From Blasia pusilla (Eukaryota > Marchantiophyta > Marchantiopsida > Blasiales), in assembly GCA_050084515.1 (NCBI GenBank), contig CM114274.1, forward strand, positions 34,844,001-34,908,000: 64,000 bases of DNA, read 5' to 3'. The notes under the pieces were generated by a model. That model made no database searches. It was given only the letters and a program-made list of their open reading frames with translations, and was not told where the DNA came from. The first letter of the stretch is position 1, and the number at the start of each line of letters is the position of its first letter. A program made the position numbers and the translations under genes. Below, in pieces: positions 27,061-39,600 of this stretch.

Positions 27061-27801
27061 GCATATATGACCACTAATCGCTCTAGGGCATAATACTCCC
27101 CGGCGATCCTAAAGCCGACCAGACCCACACCTTAAATTTGCCGAACGATGCATCTTCATGACCTGCCCGAGGACTTTTGTTCCTAATTGAATTACATTCC
27201 TAATTGAATTAAATTCAATTAGGAATAAAAGATATGTGAAGCCATAAAAGTCATACGTGAATTCAATAAACGATACGAGAAGGCCAATATTCCTAAAAGA
27301 TACGTGAAGGCCTAATAATTCCGAATTGAATTCATACGTGAATTCAATTACGAATATTAATTGTTCAATAAAGTCCGTAATTAAAGACTTCCGTTTCATT
27401 CTCCAATTCTACTTAGAATAGGATAAAATCAAACAGAGTACCACCTGACTTAACAGGTGACACTCGTACATCAAACTGATCACCGTCATTGACGTGCCCG
27501 GAGAACCATTAGTAGAGTATCATTTCCTTTCACAAGAGATAACCACTTTCTCACATAATTCTCCCTTTCTCTCAATTATTAGTCCAGATTGACAAAATGC
27601 TACCTGGAAGTGCCATCCTTTTCCGCATGAATCCTCTAATTCTCTTTACACAACGAAATTATATGACAAATGTCACAATATGATTTACAAACTGCTCCAA
27701 GGAATCACCTGAGACAAACTGATCCGAAATATGACCCATATGCACTTCAGAATGGCTACTTCTTCCACACGAATAATCTTTTTCTTTGCACAATGACCGT
27801 A
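27061..27801. other. ASHR1 3' flank, with local inverted repeats
   Basis: Between 27180 and 27360, AATTGAATT, GAATTCAATTA and ATACGTGAATTCAATTA recur in both orientations, giving several possible stem-loops. The 3' UTR of the minus-strand ASHR1 must lie at its right edge. No poly(A) signal was assigned. Confidence 0.45.
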
Positions 27802-30800
27802 TCAACACTGTGTGGCAAGTTGATTCGCTATCTCTGCAGATGCCTCCTGAAGTAAAGAGGACAATCCTTGCACTAGTCTTGTTGAAGACCCATGGGTGAT
27901 AGATAGAATTTTCATAGCCAAAGTGAGTGACTTAGCAGCCTTCACAGTATTGCCAAGAAACCTGGAAGGAAAGAAGTACTTCAATTATCATAATTCCTTC
28001 CACGTTCAATTCGGAAAAAATCTCCTAAGATTTTGGCTGGTCTTAGTTTGTGTCGAGGAAAATTGATAAAAGCTGTAGATGCACACAAACGCATGTTCAA
28101 ATTCGAAGGAGAGAGCCATTACCACTCCAACTTCCCATGGGTGTAATACTGGAGCCCCAGCAAAGGAGAATGTGATGAATATGATCCTGCATGATGTGAC
28201 AAGACACTTTCAGCGCTGCAAAGGCATGTCTCTTACAGGCTCAGCTCTGAAAAGAAATTCAATGAAGATTTTGGTAGATTCGTATGACCCTCAAAACCCT
28301 CACAGATGGAACTTACTTTCATATGCAGGCAGTGTCAATTGGCAGTACTTCCGCGCAGATTGCCAATCCTGCAAGGACATGCAAATCTGCAAATCCAGAC
28401 CATGAAACAATTTCAAACCAAGCAAAATGCCACACTTTTAGCAATATGACATGCCAAAGAAAGGGAACTTTTTCATTCCATTGTTTCAATTTCATGCAGT
28501 TAAAACCTTCAGCAAAATATCCCGAGTCCTCAGAAGAGTGACTGAATGCTTGTGCCACACTTTAGTTTGCAGCGCCTCTGCTTGTTCATACAGGCTCTTT
28601 GCCTGTGGCTCATCTGTAATTGCAGTTAAGATATTGACTCAATATTATCATCACTTCACATGAAAGCAGCCACAGAATAACTGCCGTAAAACCAATTGAG
28701 ATGCTCATTGGCAAAGGACAGATAACCAAGTGGAGCAAGAACCAACTCTTCTATCTATTCTACAATGCAAACAATATCTGTGAATTATTAGGATACTGTT
28801 AGATGATTGGGCTGATCTTGCTTCTTCCAGCAGCCTCTTCACGTCTGCTGCTTTTACCATCAACTCGTCTCTATTTTGGATTGATCCACATGATGAGCAG
28901 ATCAGTCTCCAATCTGCAAAACATAAGCTATCAACAATGTGTGAGTTCTACGGTGTTAAATTACAGCAATTCATTTCAAAAACTGAAGAAGAAACTAGAT
29001 ATGAATAGCTGCCACTCAATCACCTTTCTGTTGCTCCACAGCTCCTTCACATTCCCCATCTGAGCATCTATAGCCTTCTGCAACAGCATCATCTACCATG
29101 CCCTCTGCAGTTCCCTACAACAACCTCAGCAAATCTTAATAGTATGCACAATGCAACCTTCATGCTGAATTCTAAGACAATCCTTGATAAATCTTTCAAA
29201 GAAACATGGAAAGGGTCTTCTTAGTTAGCAACTGCCAATGTAGAACAACTGGAGACTCTTTGCATGCATGTTGATTGTGAAGAACTTGTCAAGGAAATGA
29301 TCAATCCAGGTTACTAAAATTACAAAGGATCATCAAAACATCCAACTAGGGTTAACACATATCATGAGGAAGGTTTCTTTCGGGCTATTTTGGCCTTTGG
29401 TTGAGACTGACTGGCCAACAAGGTCAAAGGCAGCAGATATCACTGTACCCGTTTTCTGCATCGTTGACAATCACAATCAAAGAAATACTGCTCTTTGAGA
29501 GCCTTCTGACGACTTGCTGTGCTACCCGCCAGTTCCACATAACCAACTGTAACCTGAAACATGAGCAATTATGATCACCAAGTGCAGTCCTTATTTTTCC
29601 ACAAGTTTCTTCAGAGTATCTTGCAGTGTGAACTCACTAATCTACTAAGCTGCAGCGACGCTAGTGAACATTCACATACACACATTTCCTATGTTGTGAA
29701 CCCATAGGATAGATCCATGTCAGGCATCTGAGATATGATATCATGGCAAATGAGTGAGTGGCATGCAATCAGTGCACTGATGACCCAACCATGGCCAAAG
29801 TTTGGAACATTTCATACTCAAAAGAAACCCTTACCTCCGACCCTTCACATATCCCCTGCAAAGCTCGCACAACAGCTCGTTTTCCATCAAAGAGGAGCAC
29901 TGAATTTGGTGCACAGCTGCATTGGTATCTCTGGCCATTTCAGAATGTGGTATTGCCCCACTTGCAAAACTAAAATCTTACCATCTGATGATACTTGACA
30001 ATATAAAGTATCAAATACTTGACTAACGAAAGTGAAAAGAAAATAATATAAGGCGCCTCAAAACAGTGGATGGGCCTTTCAAGTGCAAATGCATCTACCA
30101 TGTAAAAGGACCAGCAAATCAGTTGCCAACAAAAGAGAGGCAGACAGTGACTCAGACCTGTGGTTGATGATGGAAATTACCGGGTAAAGACCGGTACCTA
30201 ACGGTCTGAATTCCTCATCGCATATTGTGTGTCCATTACATGAAAACTGAAATCCAAAATAGTGGACACTTAGAAGAACTATTCTTAACCATATCACTAA
30301 TACTGAGGCAACAAGAGGGCACAACACCACTGTTTTATTCCTGCCAAACTGCAGATAAATCAACGAAACTCAAAAAATAGTTGGGGCATACCAAGGCATA
30401 AACTTACTCTGCAAAACAGCTCCGTTATTTCTTTGAGGTTGATTTCAAAAGGGCCCATGATGAATTTCACCAGGTTAGACATTTGTGCATATAGTACCAA
30501 ACGCTCCTCATCTGTCTCAGAAAAATCTGTGACGAGTCAAGGGTGGATCTGAGGACTTTAGGAGACATGTGAAGGCAAACACACAAAGAAGGGATATCAG
30601 CAGGGTAATATAAGGGTTAAAGGCATCTTCACATATACCACTACAAACGCTATTCTTGGGATACATGTGTACACAAGAACCACATTACCTTAAGTCTGCC
30701 AGCTGACATCAACCTAGTAAAGACTATCGAAATTAGTGAAGTAGAAGAAATACATTGGATAGAAAAGTGATTATCAAGAAAAAGACTCCAACCGCACGCA

Positions 30801-33800
30801 TTTTAGTTGAGACATTTGTGAAAGTCAAAACTTGGAGATTTTACTACTTCTTGAGGAGCTGAACATATAGTAATGAGGTAAGGATACGAGTAGGTAAAGC
30901 CTCCACAAGCTCATAATTATCCACACTTGTTTGGGGAATGACCTAGATAAGTCAAATCCGAGAAGAGTAGAAGAATCAAGACAAGATATGAGGTGAAATG
31001 ATTACATATGCTAATGCCCATGCAAACTCATGAGTCTCTGATGGAAAGGTTCGTATCGGGATAGAATTCAAATTGTGTCTTCTAAAAGAGGGTAGGATGA
31101 GAGCCTTTGCAGAAGTGCACTCCAGACCTCCTTCAACCTTGAAACCCTCTTAACTTGAATTTTCCAGTCATGCAAAGTTCTAAAATCTCCATCAAGAGAC
31201 TTCCACCATTAGACCCTCACAATAGACTACAGTCACCAACAGACATTCCTGGTACAAACCTCTGTTAGATTCTAGTAGATCAGCGCAACAGATCAGTCCA
31301 TTAGTATGTCCTAGTTAGTTGATCCTTGTGTTTCTCACACGGATCAACCAGGATAAACGGACTAGATTCCTGTCCACTAGTTTTCTTCTATTGTCGTTTC
31401 ACATTTGTAGATTTGGAACGACGCGCGTATTGTTTAGCCTTCTTTCTCTGCTAGTAGCAGAAAGTTTGTATCGGCATTCATTCCTTTTTACCATCAGTAA
31501 ATCTAGCCTGAGCATTTGAGCATTCTCTCTCTCTTGATCATTACTGATATTTTCACAGTGTCAGGTACAGACCACTATTGCCTGTCCAGACCAAAGGACC
31601 GATTGACTGCCTCTCATCTATGTGTGGTATCCTCATGAAATCAGACCACTACTTTTTTATACTGTACATCATAGAGGCATGTGGTGGATAGATCATAAAC
31701 ATATGCAAATGCCCATACAAACTCATGAAACTCTGACGGAAAGGTCCATATAGGGATAGACTTCAAATACTGTCTTCTAAAAGAGGGTAGGATGAGAGCC
31801 TTTGCAAAAGTGCACTCCAGACCTCCTTCAACCTTGAAACCCTCGACTTGAATAATTCCAGTCATGCAAAGTTCTAAAATTTCCGTCAAGAGACTTAGAC
31901 CATTAGACCCTCACAATAGAACTTCACTCAAACCACAGTGACCAACAGACATATTCCTGGTACAAGTCTCAGGTACAGACCACTATTGTCTATCCAGAGC
32001 AAAAGACCGATTGACTGCCTCTCATCTATGTGTGGTATCCTCATGAAATCAGACCACTACTTTTTTATACTGTACATCATAGAGGCATGTGGTGGATGGA
32101 TCATAGACATATGCAAATGCCCATACAAACTCATGAAACTCTGATGGAAAGGTTTATATAGGGATAGAATTCAAATACTGTCTTCTAAAAGAAGGTAGGA
32201 TGAGAGTCTTTGGAAAAAATGCACTCCAGACCTCCTCCAACCTTGACACCCTCTTGACTTGAATAACTCCAGTATTGCAAAGTTCTACAATTTCCATCAA
32301 GAGACTTCCACCATTAGACCCTCACAATAGAACTTCACTCGAACCACAGTGACCAACAGACATATTCCTGGTACAAGTCTCAGGTACTGACCACTATTGT
32401 CTGTCCAGACCAAAGGACCGACTGACTGCCTCTCATCTATGTGTGGTATCCTCATGAAATCAGACCACTACTTTTATATAATGTCCATCATAGAGGCATG
32501 TGGTGGATGGATCATAGACGCACGCAAATGCCCAAACAAACTCATGAGTCCCTGATGTGAAGGTTCATACAGGGATGAAATTCAGATACTGTCTTCTAAA
32601 AGAAGGTAGAATGAGAGCCTTCACGAAAGTGCACAACAAACCTCCTTCAACCTTGAAACCCTCTTGACTTGAACAATTCCAGTCATGCAAAGTTCTAAAG
32701 TTTCGGTCAAAAGACTGGCAGCAGTAGACCCTCACAATACATGATCGAACTTCAATCAAACCACAGTTACCAACAGACGTATTCCTGGAACAAGTCTCAG
32801 GTACATACTACTATTGTCCATCCAAAAAAAAAGGACCAAACAAATGCCTCTCATCTATGTGTGGTATCCTCATGAAATCAGACCACTACTTTTTTCGAAT
32901 GTAAATCATAGAGGCATGCAATGGACAGGTCATAAACATATGCAAATGCCCATTCAAACTCATGAGTCTCTGATGGAAAAGTTTATATAGGGATAAAATT
33001 CAAATACTGTCTTCTAAAACAAGGTAGGATGAGAGCCTTCACAAAAGTCTACTACAGACCTCCTTCCACCTAGAAACCCTCTTGACTTGAATAATTCCAG
33101 TCGTGCAAAGTTCTAAAATTTCAGTCAGAGACTTGCAGCAGTAGACCCTCACAACACACAATAGAACTTCGGTCAAACCACAGTGAGCAGCAGATATATT
33201 CCTGGTACAAGACTCAGGTACAGCCTACTATTGTCCATCCAAACCAAAGGACCACTTAACTGCCTCTCATCTGTGTGTGGTGTCCTCATGAAATCAGACC
33301 ACTACTTTTTTATAATGTTAATCATAAAGGCATGTAATGGATGGATAATAAACATCTGTTGTTTCCACCAACAAGGTGTGACAGCTCAAAACACACTGGT
33401 CACTGAGAAAGAGGACTCACTCCATCTGATTGCAGACTTCTTTTGATGAGGAGCCGGACCATCAATTGTAGAGAAGGTGATAGCAAGCTCCGCTTCTCCT
33501 TAGAGAGCCTTAGAACCATTTCGCATTCACTATGATGCACCTTCCACTCTTTTCTCTGGTAAACAACAATCACAACCCCACAACGCAGCAGCAAACACGC
33601 AGTGAAATTTCTTGATCCACTTGTCAACCATAGTCACTATTCTCTGGATCAACTTGCTAGCAACTTTAAAACCAAAGTATTTCTTTTGAGATAATCACCA
33701 CATAGCTCTATTTTGAGCCTATCACCACGAGATATTATTCAAAGTAAATTAAGCTGCCGACATATCATCATTCATTTTATCGGAATTCTCACTTCAAAGA

Positions 33801-34764
33801 TATTGAAGCCATTTTATTTAAGGAAATGCAACGTCAGCAATCTTGGTGCCAAAATATTCACTTTAGGGGTTCGTTTCTAAGGTGCATGAGGATGGAGACC
33901 AGCTGAATGAAGTGCACAATGATAGCTTGCAATATTAGACAGCCACATTACTTCATTTCCATAGCCAAATACACTTCGAAGTATGGCAATAACACTCGGA
34001 GTCAACGTGCCGTACCTGGCATCCCGTACTGCAATAACGCACGCTCTTGCAGGCCGAACATCTCTTCAGGTTGGTCGAGTATGTAAAACATCCGTCGCAG
34101 CGTTGATCCTTGGAATCGGTGTCCAAAACTGAGGAGAAGGGATACTGTTCTAAGATCACCTCGCCTACAAAATGCAACAATGTCCTCAAATTTCCTTCAA
34201 CAAAACTGCTCCTACGTTGCAAGGTTAAATTAGAGAGCACACTGTGTGCTGTATCCTGCTAGAGATGGACATAATTTTCTCATCTCGCCACTAGAAAACC
34301 TTGCCAGGCACGAATTGTTACACCAAAATTATACTGCTGCTGTTCTAAAAGAAACACTCCATTAACTATTCAGGTGCTGAGATTCACGGGAATTTCACCG
34401 TCCCACGTTCCTTAAAAAACGGGGCAAAACGTTCGAAAGCTAGGTGAATCAAGGAGCAGGATAACCTGCATCAGGACGCCTAACACGTTTCATAAATAGG
34501 CTACAAAGTCCTGAAAGTCTAAACTCGTAAAGGAACTCCTTTCACGATTCACAAGCAGAGAAGACTCGCAACCTCAATGTCGCACGCTAAAAAACCGAGT
34601 GCGGTACACTACCAGCGAGAAAGAAAGTAGAACGAGGCACGTGAGTTCCAACCAGTTTTAAAATCACGATTCGCCACAAGACAGCGGCCCTTGGAGGGAA
34701 TGACGTCGATTCTTAGACCGGACTCAGCTAGGTAGCGACCCAACCCTCCTGCGCTGTCCGCCAT
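27802..34764 (-). CDS. ASHR1: ASHR1-type SET and MYND domain protein (SMYD-like)
   Basis: Fourteen exons in transcript order: 34764-34653, 34164-34016, 33555-33421, 30942-30888, 30526-30408, 30246-30158, 29916-29835, 29553-29449, 29114-29024, 28913-28797, 28613-28507, 28386-28317, 28186-28123 and 27961-27802. All introns are GT-AG, phases fit, and the 484 aa product is close to Arabidopsis ASHR1 (about 480). The split SET domain starts at SKGRCLVANRDFKTG. The MYND finger has Cys60/63/73/76/82/86, His94 and Cys98. SET continues with IINHSCAPN (residues 216-224) and the Tyr in VTVGYVELAG; post-SET is CDCQRC (274-279). A helical C-terminal part (LLGLQYYTHGKLEW) follows. Family members are protein lysine methyltransferases or putative ones; the substrate here is unknown. 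No lesion is visible. Confidence 0.94.
31006..33350. repeat. ~410 bp tandem repeats inside ASHR1 intron 3
   Basis: About five units start near 31006, 31700, 32108, 32520 and 32938. Each reads ATGCCCATxCAAACTCATGA, ATACTGTCTTCTAAAA, GACCTCCTTCAACCTTGAAA, GTGACCAACAGACATATTCC, GACTGCCTCTCATCTATGTG and GAAATCAGACCACTACTTTT. The first unit is split by a ~295 bp LTR-like insertion. The array makes up most of the 2.48 kb intron between exons 3 and 4. No coding capacity is convincing. Confidence 0.9.
31263..31557. mobile_element. LTR-like insertion in the first tandem unit
   Basis: Comparison with the other units shows about 295 extra bases here. They begin TGTTAGATTCTAG and end ATTTTCACA, the TG...CA ends of LTRs. 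The five bases on each side (ACCTC and GTGTC) are not a clean target duplication. A solo LTR of a small element is the best guess, and other insertions are possible. Confidence 0.5.
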
Positions 34765-35210
34765 CGGAGCACACCTCTAAGAAAACGAAGTGATCGCCAA
34801 TTGCTCGTACCATCCGGACGATGGCCCCTTTAGGGTTTTAGACCATGTCAACACGAGCATAGAAACCGGGTAAGGCTCCATAAGATCATAAGAGTCACCG
34901 GGACTAAGAGCGCCTCGGGACTTAGTCAGAGTTTTAAATCCACTTAAAACTCTGACGGACGGATGTTCATTCAAACCCGGAACTCGGGAACTTTAACGCA
35001 CTAACAGAAGTTGGCTAACGGCGTGGTAGATCGGAACAGCGTCAACGTACCGCGGAGACGGGCGTGACAGCGTTTGGGACCGACTGACCACGAGGTAGCA
35101 ACGTGTTACGGACCTTACGGCATCGTAGTGGCGTGGTAACCCGGTTATCAGCGGAAGGCGCTAGGCGCGCTCAAAGCTGCTGCGAACGCCTCGCTGTCGA
35201 GCGAAGCCGA
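34765..35210 (-). promoter_or_regulatory. ASHR1 upstream region
   Basis: This is the 5' flank of ASHR1 exon 1. A short inverted repeat occurs at 34922-34961 (TCAGAGTTTTAA, then TTAAAACTCTGA). No TATA box was placed. The far end merges into a GC-rich repeat. Confidence 0.4.
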
Positions 35211-35214
35211 GGGC

Positions 35215-36660
35215 CTTTGCGTTTTCCATGGAGTTTCGAAATCTGCGTTTGGGTTCCGGTTCGAGCGTGGAGCACGATCGAGCGCTAGGGCTGCGTTTGG
35301 TTTCGGCGCTAGGTGAGTCTTGCGAGGTGTGGTATGCATGGAGGGTGGATTTAAGGGAGAAAAGATGATGAACCTCACTAAAAACGCATCAAAAATACAA
35401 AAGAGGGGGACTCAAAGAGTTAGGAATCCGAAATCACATCTGGCCTTGAAAACGAAGAAGGGGGCATTCCCCCTATCGACTAAACTCACCAACACTTGGA
35501 GAACTATGACTAGTATTAAGTGGGCCTCTAGCGCCGGCGTCTCCCACATCGTGAGCCTGCTGCAAAAACCCATTAGCCTGGGCAGGCTGCAAAACTATGG
35601 AGATCCATTGCCTACAATCAAGAATCACAATAGCTAAGGACAACTCATTTCTCGATTAGAGATGATGAGTGCAATGCGTAAGGAACGAGTCAAACCTCTC
35701 CCCCATAGCCCCGTACATCTCTATGGTTAGGGGGGACAAATCGATGTCCATCATGAAGTCGACTATAAATATGGGTCTTCTTCAGAGTCACCGCCGTTCC
35801 TTGTAGCAATCTCCCTTGTGACACCCCTTGGGCTTGCACAGCCTCCTGCGTAGGATCCGTCATTACAACATCCGCCACCACCACCTCAACCTCTTGCATC
35901 ATATAAAGATCACCACACAAAAGGGAATCTTGCATGGGGTAGTGCTTCTCCCTCTAAACATGGAAGCCACTCTTGTAAGCAATACTAACCATGATATCCC
36001 TTACTACATTGTGAGTGGCTATCCTCTCACCCCCAAGTGGACAGCGTGCCAAATGCACACCAAGTAGATCCAAACTCCGGTGACATTCACAATGTGTCGA
36101 ACCAACCACCAATGGTTAGGGGAGGCCCAATCGAAACCGCATTGTTGTGGTGTAGGTGTGCTTAGGGTTGTTTGGGGTGCAAGGTTCTTTTTACTACGTT
36201 TAGGGTCGTTCTGGTCGGATTAGTAAGTGGTCGCTTTGAGTGTGCATTTGGGTTCGAGCATTTGATACAATCGAGGGCTACGTTTGTGTTTGGGTTCAAC
36301 TTTGGGCATGGCGGGTTGGGATAAGCGAACTTCGGGGCAGCTTAAGCCATAAAATTGACTTCTTTTTGGATTAGAAACTAAGCGTTTTGGGATTAGGTTC
36401 AAGCGTTTAGCACAACCGAGGGCTACATTTGCATTTGGGTTTAGGTGCGGTGGATAGGGACGAAAGAAAATCGGTATTGCATTCTCAATGCAAAGGACCA
36501 GTCTATTTTTAGTCGATGTGCATGTAGCTATGGTGCATTTCGGAGCATTTGAGTTTGAGCGTTCAATATGACCAAGGGCGTAATTCAAGGGTTCAAGGGT
36601 TTAGTTGTAGCTGGATAGGGATGAGCGTTGAGGCAACCTAAGCCATAAAATTGGCTCGAT
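35215..36660. repeat. Degenerate 'GCGTTTGGGTTC' repeat, split by LINE copy B
   Basis: Phrases such as GCGTTTGGGTTCCGGTTCGAGCG, GATCGAGCGCTAGGGCTGCG and, at 36240-36600, CATTTGGGTTCGAGCATTTG and CGAGGGCTACxTTTG occur on both sides of LINE copy B. The LINE therefore appears to have inserted into a pre-existing repeat. Unit length could not be fixed. Confidence 0.55.
35370..36170 (-). mobile_element. R2-like LINE, copy B (5'-truncated, antisense)
   Basis: The minus strand matches the 3' part of copies A and C: the Cys/His region near 36080-36150, then CGDLYMMQEVEVVVADVVMTD at about 35860-35935 and LKKTHIYSRLHDGHRFVPP. The 3' noncoding tail at about 35380-35490 matches copy A (TAGGGGGAATGCCCC, then ACTCTTTGAGTCCCCC). 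It lacks the finger and RT, as expected from 5' truncation during target-primed reverse transcription. Confidence 0.82.
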
Positions 36661-39600
36661 TCTGAATGTTGGCCTTTTTTGAGGAATATGTTTGCTATTA
36701 TTTTGGAAATTTATTTGAGTCTCACTTCCATTTTTGGCATGTTAGTGAGGGCATAGTGATGCCCGGGAATTTTTGGAACTTCAAAACTTGCAATCACAAA
36801 GCACAACCTCTGACAGCTATAAATCAAGCTCCCAACGCGCCACCAAACCTCTCTCCATGTGGCTTCGGCTCAAACCTCTCAACTCTCTAGTCCTATTCTC
36901 GGTTCTCCCCTCTAGAAGCTACAAAAGTGACCACTCTCACATCTCAGCCAGCAATCCGTATCTCATGGCAACCACCAAACCAGAAATTCTCAACTCTCTC
37001 AATTCTAGCTCAGTTTACCTTAGCCAACCTCATCACAAGTTCACTCTGATCTAAAACTCAACTCTCAAGCCACACCTCGTCTCACTCTTATTTGAGCTCA
37101 ACATCACTCAACTCGCCTCACCGCGTTCCACTCTCCAACTATTGTGATCTTGCATATCCCCTTATCTTTTTGGTCAAATCTTAAACAATCTAATGCATTT
37201 CTCACTTCATGCAATCCCTCAAAAGAAATCTTTCCAAAGACACCAAGCTCACTCCAAATCCCCCCCGCTTGGTCTTCTATTTTTACCTTATATTTTCCTT
37301 ACCCTCTATTGGGTTCCATGGTGTTCTGGTTCTTTACGCTTCGAGAAGTGAACATACTCCCCGTACTCGACTCACGTACGTGTTTGGGTGCAACTAGTAC
37401 CTACGGTGATCCGCCTGCCCTACTCACATTTTTTGTCTCACCTTGGCGCCCGTGCACCTCACGTTCACCACGGCTTGACTCACAAGACTTAGACTTGACT
37501 TGGGGTGTCATCATCCCGACGATGGTTTTGGCAGCCGCACGAGGTAGCATTGCTCTAACTCATTATGGCCCCTTGCTTACTCAAGTTATCACAGTTTTGG
37601 GCTTGAGACATGCTTGGGATTTGGGATTTAAGTTCTATGATCATGGTGCTTCAGTTCTCACTTCCCGAATCTAATTCATTTGAACCTAAACCTATAACTT
37701 GGACTTAGACTCCTAAACCTAGATCTTGGCGTGTGGCTCATTCTTATCAACGTTTCCTAGTGGTCTCATCATGGCCCATTCTAACACAATAAGGGTGAGC
37801 GGCATTACCTAGCAGCAACATGTTTGTGACTCTTGAGTCTTTGACACACCCGGCCAAAAGTTGTTTGTAAGAGACTGGGAGCAAAGGCAGTAGGAGCGGA
37901 TGCAAATGCAAATGTTCAAGCTGCATTTCTTATGTGGAAGTTTGAGCTATGTTTTGGGTGTGGATGTTCGAGCAGGCTCGGCTTGGGTGTGAAGGTAATT
38001 TGGAGGTGTTTGGATCACGTCAATTTAGGATCATTGAGAATGTTGGGACCAACTACGAAGGTCTACTATTGAGTCTAACGAGTATCCAACGTGAGGTTGA
38101 ACTTTGGGCAAGGTGGAGGTGGCGTTGGTTTGTAGAGGGTTGAGCTTCGATTGACCAAAAGTGAGGGTAGATGGTTGAGATGCAAGCATGATATCAAGGT
38201 GTAGGAGACCATAGTTGGAACAATTTTGAATGCCAAAAGCTCTCATAGTTTTTTTTAGAGCTTCCTTATGAATGTACCCAGATTACAATTTTGTTTAGGG
38301 GGGGGTTCCAAAAATCATGGAGCACCAAGTTCAGTGTGTGGGAGCTTGCGTGCTTCCATCCAAATTTTTTTGAATATACTCAAATGAACAATATCCAAGC
38401 AAATCACCACTCGCAAAATTACAACAAACTTTAGTAGTTCCTAGAGTCTTCTATAGAGTTAAGCGAGTATACTCAAGACTATGCTAATAAGTAAGTCTGA
38501 TCAGATGTTTGTTTCTATTTAGACATGTGATTGCGCACTTGTTTTGACAATGTCCGTGCATGACCAATTTTGGTGTGTATATATGATGAATACCTACTCC
38601 GCCAAATGATGACAACTTTTTAGAATAAAAATTGTGCAAGTTGTCCCATAGAGCATGATCGTGCTTTGTATTAAATGATTGGAAATTACACAAGACCAAG
38701 GGAGGAATATCCACACATATCTTCTTGGCCAGCAAAGTAGAGGATACAAAGTAGCAGAGGAACGCGTATATTTATGGGGGCCACCAAATTTCTTGGGAGG
38801 GTCTTGGCCAACTTCCATCCAACTGATCCACTTGCTTTCCTCCGTAATTCTCATTTGTCTTTTACCTACCTGTGTGAAAACGTAATCTTCAATCTTACAT
38901 TGAGGGAGAACGTGTGAAATGAAAATTTGAGTATTAGATGTGATTTCAATGACTCTAAATAATAGGAATTTTAAGTCTATATATATTCACTGTTGCCTCA
39001 AAGGCTTGAAACATATGCTTAATGCGGGAATGGTCCAAAATGAATAAATTATAGAATATTGAACTTGGATTGATCAAGTATTTCATACAAGGAAATGCTC
39101 CCACATACTTTATCAATCCATAATGGAAGGTATCACCCCCTATTTTTAAGCTACTTTATAATAAAGAATGGAATAGTCGTTTGTCATACCTTATCATGGA
39201 GACTCAAATTTGTGATAATTATAGCTCTTACAAACACTTGTCCTTTCCCCCCTTATCTAACCTATCCATGTGTCCTCCACATGTGTTTGATAATTATTTT
39301 TTCAACCCCCCCTCCCTCTCAAAGGACCGCATATTGGTCGAATAAGATCGTTGTGTGGTCAACAGGGTTTGAGCGTTCCACTAGCATTCTTATAGATTAG
39401 TAGAGTTCAAGGTGGCTATGAGTAACCCTATTAGCAAACTCTTGGATGGAGTACAATTTGGGGACTTGAGGGTTGGGTTTAGGGAATTGGGGAATATCAA
39501 TAAGTATTTGTCTAGTAATGTAGATAATGTTGAGACATGGGTCGAGAATGTATTCCACGACAACAAAGGCCCTTAATTCCACTTGAGAGATATTGTTTAT

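Noticed and set aside
31006-33350. Possible CRISPR-like array or gene family in the repeated units
   Set aside because: Units of ~410 bp without unique spacers in an intron of a plant gene; frames are not conserved between units.
37144-37674. 176-codon plus frame as a hypothetical gene
   Set aside because: No domain, no splice context, and surroundings resemble decayed repeat DNA.
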